Origin: B18-G2 sp964432835
Lineage (GTDB): Archaea > Thermoplasmatota > E2 > DHVEG-1 > B18-G2
Direction: 5' to 3'
Length of the DNA stretch: 9,860 bases
NCBI GenBank assembly: GCA_964432835.1
Contig: CAYSPA010000045.1
Location: 1 to 9,860 of the forward strand
Each line of letters begins with the position of its first letter. Within the stretch, counting starts at the first letter, position 1. The position numbers and the translations under genes are program-made. Shown here piece after piece: positions 5,708 to 9,860 of the stretch. The notes beneath the pieces were generated by a model that was given only the letters and a program-made list of their open reading frames with translations, made no database searches and was not told where the DNA came from.

Positions 5708-7087
5708 TCAATTTGGGTATCCACCGATCTTGAGAGACGGGTCTCCGAGCAGAATCCACTCCTGAACAACTTTAGCGTCTATCGATGAATCCGCGCCCGC
5801 CGGCGTGTTCCAGTCGATGGGATACTCGTTGAGATAGGCGGTTATCGCCTTTGCCCACACCTCTCCCAGTATGTCCGTGCCATTCTTACCGTATTCCCAG
5901 AAAAATCTTGCATCCAGATAATCTGACGCCCCTTCAAAAGATTCCTTATCTTCTTTGGTCATTCCAAGACCGGTGTTTCCAACTGCAGCGATCGCTCCAC
6001 CAAATGGCAAACTGACAAGTTTCCAGCTCCAGCATTCAATCGGATAATCCAGCCTCAGGAATAAAGACTCCCTGGGATGTATGAGCAAATTGAGAGGTGT
6101 AACGTCTATCTGGCTGTTGTGGCATCCCGAAACCAGACATATCGGTAATTTGTAGAAGTTGTGCAATCTCCACATATTGTAGATCGAGAGGCCTTTTACC
6201 CATGTCTCAGGGTCATTTGGTGGATGCGTTGCCCATGTCATTGGACTGCCATGACCTTCAAAGAAAATAAAACCACATCCCCTGTTTATCGCCCTTATAA
6301 CGTCTTTGGGTCCCGTAAATGAGCCATCAGATGTCCATAACTTCACAACCTCGAATTCACTCATGTTCTGTATAGCCTTCATAGTGTTTATTTCGCCCTC
6401 GTTTCCGACCCATCTCGGATTAAGACATTCCGGATAGGTGTCACCTGCAACGACCACGAACCTTTTGAACCACTCAGAGTTGTAGGTTCTGGTTTCGTAT
6501 TTAATTATCTTGTCAACCATTATCCTAACTTCTCGCACATTCCTGCACGCCAGCCTGCCGACGCAGACATCGGGATAGAGATCTATGTTTTTATCCTCCG
6601 CTTCATCTCCTATCCACTCTCCATATATCCCATCGTTGTCGGTATCCCAAGATGAAAAACTCCCATTCTCGTCATAGATGTCTGCATAGTATAGTTCCGA
6701 TACAAACTTTGGCTCGGGAAAATCGGGGTAGTTATTCGAGTTGTAGACATACCTTATAGGTATCTTACGATAGTCCCCCACGAGGAGAACATATTTTATT
6801 CCCCATATATCTTTGGCAAACTTGATAAAGTATTTCAGTTTCTCTGCCTTATCCCTTCCATACCAGAACATCTGGTCATAGACCTCCTCTATGCTAACGA
6901 GTTTTGTCTTTATTCCATGTTTTGTCTTGTGCTCCACAAGAGGTTCGAGAGCTTTACAGAACTCGTGAGGAGCCACTATCAGGAGATGATAGACGATCCC
7001 ATCTTTGGCTGATGTTTCCGCATAGAGGATCGTGGGAAAGACGAGTATTATAAGCGAACAAACGACTAACAGTTTACTTCCTCTCAT
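5708..7087 (-). CDS. Secreted C25 (gingipain-like) cysteine peptidase
   Basis: The 459-residue product starts with a clear signal peptide (charged MRGSK, hydrophobic core LLVVCSLIILVFPTIL, likely cleavage after YA), so it should be exported. The mature part looks like the clan CD family C25 catalytic domain. HLLIVAP and YVLLVGDYRKIP are the characteristic beta strands. The catalytic His lies in FFEGHGSP (His279) and the catalytic Cys in CLVSGCHNS (Cys322), and GGAIAAVGNTGLG follows. A DTDNDG loop (~148-153) looks like a calcium site. The C-terminus ends in LLGDPSLKIGGYP, a common end of this domain, and there is no visible C-terminal membrane anchor or sorting domain. An upstream ATG at 7114 would add nine residues before the signal; 7087 fits better with the signal peptide and promoter spacing. 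The last 52 codons are duplicated at 4035-4189. It is expected to cleave extracellular proteins; specificity is unknown. Confidence 0.87.
   Translation of the reverse strand: MRGSKLLVVCSLIILVFPTILYAETSAKDGIVYHLLIVAPHEFCKALEPLVEHKTKHGIKTKLVSIEEVYDQMFWYGRDKAEKLKYFIKFAKDIWGIKYVLLVGDYRKIPIRYVYNSNNYPDFPEPKFVSELYYADIYDENGSFSSWDTDNDGIYGEWIGDEAEDKNIDLYPDVCVGRLACRNVREVRIMVDKIIKYETRTYNSEWFKRFVVVAGDTYPECLNPRWVGNEGEINTMKAIQNMSEFEVVKLWTSDGSFTGPKDVIRAINRGCGFIFFEGHGSPMTWATHPPNDPETWVKGLSIYNMWRLHNFYKLPICLVSGCHNSQIDVTPLNLLIHPRESLFLRLDYPIECWSWKLVSLPFGGAIAAVGNTGLGMTKEDKESFEGASDYLDARFFWEYGKNGTDILGEVWAKAITAYLNEYPIDWNTPAGADSSIDAKVVQEWILLGDPSLKIGGYPN
5714..5868. repeat. Right copy of a 155-bp direct repeat
   Basis: This is the 3' coding end of the intact C25 peptidase gene, identical at 154 of 155 bases to 4035-4189. 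Because this copy is continuous with the full gene, it is the likely source or the target of the event that produced the left copy. Homologous recombination between the copies would remove exactly 1679 bp, including the second ligase gene, and leave an intact peptidase next to the MFS gene. Confidence 0.97.
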
Positions 7088-7114
7088 TGGTAGATTATAT
7101 CGATTTTTTATCAT

Positions 7115-7125
7115 AAAATATTTTT
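7115..7125 (-). promoter_or_regulatory. TATA-like element of the C25 peptidase
   Basis: An A/T-only stretch (AAAAATATTTT on the minus strand) is centred about 33 bp before ATG 7087, predicting a start site near 7094 and a leader of only a few bases. No Shine-Dalgarno is visible before ATG 7087. This spacing supports 7087 over the in-frame ATG at 7114, which would lie upstream of the predicted transcript start. Confidence 0.45.
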
Positions 7126-7154
7126 GTTCATTTGAGCGATAGCTTACCCGGGGT

Positions 7155-7180
7155 GAACTGCAGGGGCGCCCTGCCGGTTT
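7155..7180. promoter_or_regulatory. GC-rich hairpin between divergent promoters
   Basis: The perfect inverted repeat GCAGGG-GCG-CCCTGC (7160-7174) is extended outward by four more pairs (AACT / GGTT with one bulged C). It stands in an otherwise AT-rich divergent intergenic region, about 35 bp upstream of the peptidase TATA element and about 45 bp upstream of the rpoK promoter region. No T run follows, so it is not an obvious terminator. A binding site for a dimeric regulator or a structured RNA element is possible; function unproven. Confidence 0.4.
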
Positions 7181-7225
7181 AGAGTTGATGGAGCGCTGAC
7201 ATTTCCCTATGACACAATCATAATA

Positions 7226-7246
7226 TTTTTAAATGATTCCTATATT
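7226..7246 (+). promoter_or_regulatory. Promoter region of the rpoK-rps2 operon
   Basis: Two overlapping TATA-like elements occur: TTTTTAAATG (7226-7235) and TATATT (7241-7246). They predict starts near 7257 and 7269 respectively, giving leaders of roughly 33 or 21 nt. Both leaders would include the palindrome around the rpoK ribosome-binding site. Which one is used cannot be decided here. Confidence 0.45.
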
Positions 7247-7273
7247 CTCCCATCCATCCTCGAAACAATCATG

Positions 7274-7290
7274 AATTGGAGGCTCCAATT
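7274..7290 (+). promoter_or_regulatory. Perfect palindrome over the rpoK Shine-Dalgarno and start
   Basis: AATTGGAGGCTCCAATT is a perfect 8+1+8 inverted repeat. It contains the Shine-Dalgarno GGAGG (7278-7282), and its last base is the first base of the TTG start codon (7290-7292). In RNA it could fold as a 6-bp stem (AAUUGG/CCAAUU) with loop AGGCU, lengthened by two G-U pairs that include the start codon. It could control translation or serve as a DNA operator. Confidence 0.55.
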
Positions 7291-7490
7291 TGCATTACAC
7301 GAGGTTTGAAAAAGCGAGAATAATAGGTGCCAGAGCCCTACAAATCTCAATGGGAGCACCCATTCTCATAAGAGTATCGAAGAAGGTGGTGGATCCGGTT
7401 CAAATAGCGATGCTCGAGTTTGAGGCGGGGGCGATCCCCATAACGGTTATAAGAGAATCTGATATAAGACCAAGGATTGAATGGGAGTGA
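7290..7490 (+). CDS. rpoK: DNA-directed RNA polymerase subunit K (Rpb6/omega homologue)
   Basis: The 66-residue protein matches archaeal RpoK along its whole length: YTRFEKARIIGARALQISMGAP near the N-terminus, then IRVSKKVVDPVQIAMLEFEAGAIPITVIR. RpoK is the archaeal counterpart of eukaryotic Rpb6 and bacterial omega. It helps fold and latch the largest subunit into the core polymerase. The start is TTG at 7290: an in-frame TGA lies at 7272-7274, no ATG occurs before the conserved region, and GGAGG sits 7 nt upstream. It is followed after 5 nt by rps2. In many archaea rpoK follows rpl18e-rpl13-rps9-rpoN; here none of these precede it and it heads its own operon. Confidence 0.96.
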   Translation: MHYTRFEKARIIGARALQISMGAPILIRVSKKVVDPVQIAMLEFEAGAIPITVIRESDIRPRIEWE

Positions 7491-7495
7491 TTTGA

Positions 7496-8116
7496 ATGGA
7501 ACAAAAGGAACAGAAAATAGAAGAGCAGATGCTTGTACCGGAAGATGTATACCTGACCTCTGGAGTTCATATAGGTACAAGACAGAAAACCGCATCGATG
7601 ATGCAGTTCATCTACAAGGTGAGGAGCGACGGTTTATACATTATTGATATTAAAAAGACGGATCAGAGACTCAAGTATGCGGCGAAATTTTTGGCCAAGT
7701 ATGAACCCGAGAATATCCTGGTCGTCTCGGCGAGACAGTACGGTCAGAAACCCATCCAAGAGTTTGCTAAGCACACGGGAGCTATCGCCATACCCGGCAG
7801 ATTTTTGCCTGGAACCCTTACAAACCCCAATGTCCATTCCTATGTTGAGCCAGATGTTGTTGTAATAACAGACCCTCTTATGGACAACCAAGCTCTCATC
7901 GAGGCAAAAAATGTAAACATACCATGTGTTGCCCTTTGTGACACCAATAACGAGTTGAGATACGTTGATCTCGCCATACCGGCAAACAACAAGGGGAGAA
8001 GGGCTCTCGCCCTCATATACTGGTTACTGGCAAGGGAGTTACTGAAAGAGAAGGGTAAAATTAAAGAATACTCAGAGTTTACACCAAAAGTGGAGGACTT
8101 TGAGACGGAACTATAA
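7496..8116 (+). CDS. rps2: Small ribosomal subunit protein uS2, archaeal type
   Basis: The 206-residue protein carries the whole archaeal/eukaryotic uS2 pattern: SGVHIGTRQKT near residue 20, YIIDIKKTDQRL, SARQYGQKP, then GRFLPGTLTNP, PDVVVITDPLMDNQA, CDTNN with VDLAIPANNKGRRALALIYWLLARELL, and a charged C-terminal tail. It binds the small subunit head/body junction. The start ATG is preceded by GGGAGTGAT, which overlaps the rpoK stop codon, consistent with translational coupling. Many archaea have the enolase gene between rpoK and rps2; it is absent here. A membrane protease gene begins 4 nt after the stop. Confidence 0.97.
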   Translation: MEQKEQKIEEQMLVPEDVYLTSGVHIGTRQKTASMMQFIYKVRSDGLYIIDIKKTDQRLKYAAKFLAKYEPENILVVSARQYGQKPIQEFAKHTGAIAIPGRFLPGTLTNPNVHSYVEPDVVVITDPLMDNQALIEAKNVNIPCVALCDTNNELRYVDLAIPANNKGRRALALIYWLLARELLKEKGKIKEYSEFTPKVEDFETEL

Positions 8117-8120
8117 CAGC

Positions 8121-8828
8121 ATGGACAGAAAGGTGTATTACTCCTTTCACGATATTCCTTTTTCAGTGGATGCTGGACGTTACTATAGAAACAAATCTTT
8201 TAGCACCAGCAGAACGGAGATAGTCCATCTGGTTATATCGATATTCACCTTATCCGTGGCTTTTGCTTTCGCAATTGCTGGAGGTATCACGGGCCTCTAT
8301 TACTCTAAAGATCCAATCATGAAGCTTCTCTACTCGTTTGTCTTTTCCCTCGCCGCTATACTCACCGGTTTTTTCTTCCATGAGATGTCTCACAAATACA
8401 CGGCAATGAGGTACGGTCTCTGGGCGGAGTACAGAATGTATCCCATTGGTTTGATGATTGCCCTGCTTTTTGGTGTGCTACTTGGGTACACAATCGCTGC
8501 ACCGGGCGCCGTGAACGTATCAGGGGGAGCGAGAAGATTTGAGATCGGCAGGGTTGCGGCAGCGGGACCGATGGCGAACATAGTGATAGGCTCTCTGTTC
8601 CTCCCGTTATACATAGAGATTGGTATGGACAGTGTGTATGGGGCTATGCTGGGATTCGTTGCCATGATAAACATCTTCCTGGCCTTCTTCAACCTCATCC
8701 CGTTTGGTCCCCTCGATGGAAGGAAAATAATAATGTGGAACTCCGCCGTGTGGGCTGGCATGTTTACGGTTTCTCTTTTTCTGCTCGTGATAATAATAAA
8801 TATGGGGATAATTATACCCGGCTTTTAG
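8121..8828 (+). CDS. Site-2-protease-like M50 membrane metalloprotease
   Basis: This 235-residue integral membrane protein has about five or six hydrophobic segments and both M50 signatures. The zinc-binding and catalytic HEMSH (87-91) lies at the end of a membrane helix. The third zinc ligand, Asp199, is in NLIPFGPLDGRK, also within a membrane segment. A GPMAN motif (149-153) lies between them, as in other archaeal site-2 proteases. Such enzymes cleave substrates inside the membrane, for example anchored regulators or leftover signal peptides. No PDZ or CBS domain is present, so it is a minimal form. The frame is open to TTG 8100, overlapping rps2, with GGAGG just before it; ATG 8121 avoids the overlap and I prefer it, though its RBS is weak. 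It is likely cotranscribed with rps2. Its end overlaps the convergent fumarase gene by 17 bp. Substrate unknown. Confidence 0.88.
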   Translation: MDRKVYYSFHDIPFSVDAGRYYRNKSFSTSRTEIVHLVISIFTLSVAFAFAIAGGITGLYYSKDPIMKLLYSFVFSLAAILTGFFFHEMSHKYTAMRYGLWAEYRMYPIGLMIALLFGVLLGYTIAAPGAVNVSGGARRFEIGRVAAAGPMANIVIGSLFLPLYIEIGMDSVYGAMLGFVAMINIFLAFFNLIPFGPLDGRKIIMWNSAVWAGMFTVSLFLLVIIINMGIIIPGF

Positions 8829-9366
8829 CCCTATTGATAACCTCCTGGTGCAGATTATTTCCATGTGCATCTATCGATACCACAAGTGGACCGAATCTCT
8901 CAACTTCAAAAACCCATAGAGCCTCGGGTATGCCCATATCAAGCCAGAAAACATCCTTAACTTTTTTGATGGATCTGGCTGCAAGCAGAGATGCCCCTCC
9001 GGTAAAACTGCAATACACCGCCCCATACTCCATGCAAGCCCCTGTCGTTTTTTCTCCCATTCCTCCTTTCCCCACGATCATCCTTACCCCTGTACATTTT
9101 ATAAAATCCGCTTCCATATCCTCCAGCCTGTAACTGGTCGTTGGTCCCGCAGATAGAATTACCCACTCGTCTCCCACCTTTTTTGCAACGGGGCCACAGT
9201 GATAGAGAACAAGTCCCCTCATATCCACGGGGATATCTCCGCAATTTGATAACACTCTTTTATGGGCTCCATCTCTGGCTGTAACCAGCGTTCCCGATAC
9301 ATAAATTATATCTCCCGTTCTCAGCCTGCGTATATCTTGCTCACTCAGAGGAGTTTTTAAATCCAA
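8812..9366 (-). CDS. fumB: Class I fumarate hydratase, beta subunit
   Basis: The 184-residue protein corresponds to the C-terminal half of iron-sulfur (class I) fumarases, which archaea encode as a separate subunit. It interconverts fumarate and malate together with the alpha subunit. Visible family signatures are TPLSEQDIRRLRTGDIIYVSG, TARDGAHKR (29-37), YHCGPV (55-60), SAGPTTSYR (72-80), VGKGGMG (98-104) and PEALWVFEVERFGPL with IDAHGNNL near the end. The start is TTG at 9366, overlapping the end of the alpha gene by 10 bp, with GGTGAT five bases upstream; this overlap suggests translational coupling. L(+)-tartrate dehydratase shares the same fold and subunit layout, so that activity cannot be ruled out, but the general context fits fumarase. 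Confidence 0.93.
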   Translation of the reverse strand: MDLKTPLSEQDIRRLRTGDIIYVSGTLVTARDGAHKRVLSNCGDIPVDMRGLVLYHCGPVAKKVGDEWVILSAGPTTSYRLEDMEADFIKCTGVRMIVGKGGMGEKTTGACMEYGAVYCSFTGGASLLAARSIKKVKDVFWLDMGIPEALWVFEVERFGPLVVSIDAHGNNLHQEVINRAKSRV

Positions 9367-9860
9367 TTCGCATCACCATCTTCACTTATAACAACACATG
9401 CCCTTCTGTTTGCCCAGCATTGCACCGAGATGGCGACGGGAAAGCTCGCGGGATGTCTGGACGCATACTCTATATGTACATCCAGAGCGGTAACATCCCC
9501 TCCAAGTCCCATCGGCCCTATTCCCGTTTCATTTACTCTTTTCAGGATTTTCTTTTCGAGGTCGGCCACAACTTTGTTCCGATTTCTCTCGCCGATTTTT
9601 CTCAACAAAGATCTCTTTGCCAGTTTCATCGCTATGTCCGCGCCGCCGCCGATGCCTATGCCCAGAACCACGGGAGGACAGGGTTTACCTCCGCATTCGA
9701 TAACGTGATTAACAACAAAATTTTCTATTTCATCCACACCATCAGAGGGATTGAACATCCTCAGCGTTGAGCAGTTCTCACTTCCAGCACCTTTGGGCAA
9801 AACGGTTATCCTGCAATCGCTACCCTCGACAAGATTCCATTCTATCCAGGGAATCCTCTC
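9357..9860 (-). CDS. fumA: Class I fumarate hydratase, alpha subunit (5' partial)
   Basis: The last 167 codons are visible; the frame remains open to the window edge, so the N-terminal part lies beyond 9860. The segment contains LPKGAGSENCSTL, GGKPCPPVVLGIGIGGGADIAMKLAK, GPMGLGGDVTALDVHIE and HPASFPVAISVQCWANRRA, the C-terminal signatures of the iron-sulfur subunit. The Cys in KPCPP and the Cys in QCWANRRAC are good candidates for ligands of the catalytic [4Fe-4S] cluster; the first ligand should lie off-window. A TTG at 9800 is only an internal codon. It overlaps and precedes the beta gene, forming a two-gene unit. As with the beta subunit, a tartrate dehydratase reading is a minor alternative. 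Confidence 0.92.
   Translation of the reverse strand, partial: ERIPWIEWNLVEGSDCRITVLPKGAGSENCSTLRMFNPSDGVDEIENFVVNHVIECGGKPCPPVVLGIGIGGGADIAMKLAKRSLLRKIGERNRNKVVADLEKKILKRVNETGIGPMGLGGDVTALDVHIEYASRHPASFPVAISVQCWANRRACVVISEDGDANWI

Noticed and set aside
8390..8761. 123-codon open frame antisense to the M50 gene
   Set aside because: It mirrors a clearly conserved membrane protease with both active-site motifs; composition and lack of any motif mark it as a shadow frame.
8735..9133. 132-codon open frame on the + strand across the M50 end and antisense to fumarase beta
   Set aside because: It crosses two well-supported genes in other frames, has no RBS and shows no domain pattern.
9420..9770. 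116-codon open frame antisense to fumarase alpha
   Set aside because: The opposite strand carries unmistakable fumarase motifs along the same stretch.

Overview
The window is archaeal, and the gene content points to a euryarchaeote-like lineage. It carries RNA polymerase subunit K (Rpb6 homologue) next to an archaeal-type ribosomal protein uS2, a two-subunit class I fumarase, and a primase-polymerase-fold protein. AT-rich TATA-like elements sit about 25-30 bp before several start codons, and two genes start with TTG. Codon use favours AGA/AGG and ATA, as in many thermophilic euryarchaea. I cannot name the genus from sequence alone.

Layout, left to right. Bases 1-297 are non-coding, with a T-run terminator-like stretch. 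Bases 298-1401 (+) encode a winged-helix protein fused to a LigD/PriS-type primase-polymerase (AEP) domain whose motif II histidine reads as Gln. Bases 1481-2782 (+) encode a phenylacetate-CoA ligase family enzyme. Convergent to it, 2797-3945 (-) encodes an MFS transporter. Next comes a 155-bp segment (4035-4189) that is repeated almost perfectly (154/155) at 5714-5868. The right copy is the 3' end of an intact secreted C25 (gingipain-like) cysteine peptidase gene, 5708-7087 (-). The left copy is an orphan C-terminal fragment of the same gene. Between the copies lies a single gene, a second PaaK/CapK-like adenylate-forming enzyme (4259-5650, +). This looks like a 1.5-kb cassette bounded by direct repeats of a host gene's 3' end.

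The right third is more conserved. Divergent from the peptidase runs rpoK (7290-7490, TTG start), rps2 (7496-8116) and a site-2-protease-like M50 membrane metalloprotease (8121-8828), probably one operon. Converging on it are the fumarase beta (8812-9366, -) and alpha (9357 to beyond 9860, -) subunits, which overlap each other.

How they fit together: rpoK-rps2 is core information processing. Fumarase is central carbon metabolism. The two ligases and the MFS carrier could serve uptake and CoA activation of carboxylic acids, but nothing in the window proves a shared pathway. The most unusual features are the repeat-bounded ligase cassette with the orphan peptidase tail, the wHTH-AEP protein with a changed catalytic motif, and a perfect 17-bp palindrome covering the Shine-Dalgarno and abutting the TTG start of rpoK. 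I saw no CRISPR array, tRNA, rRNA or insertion sequence.
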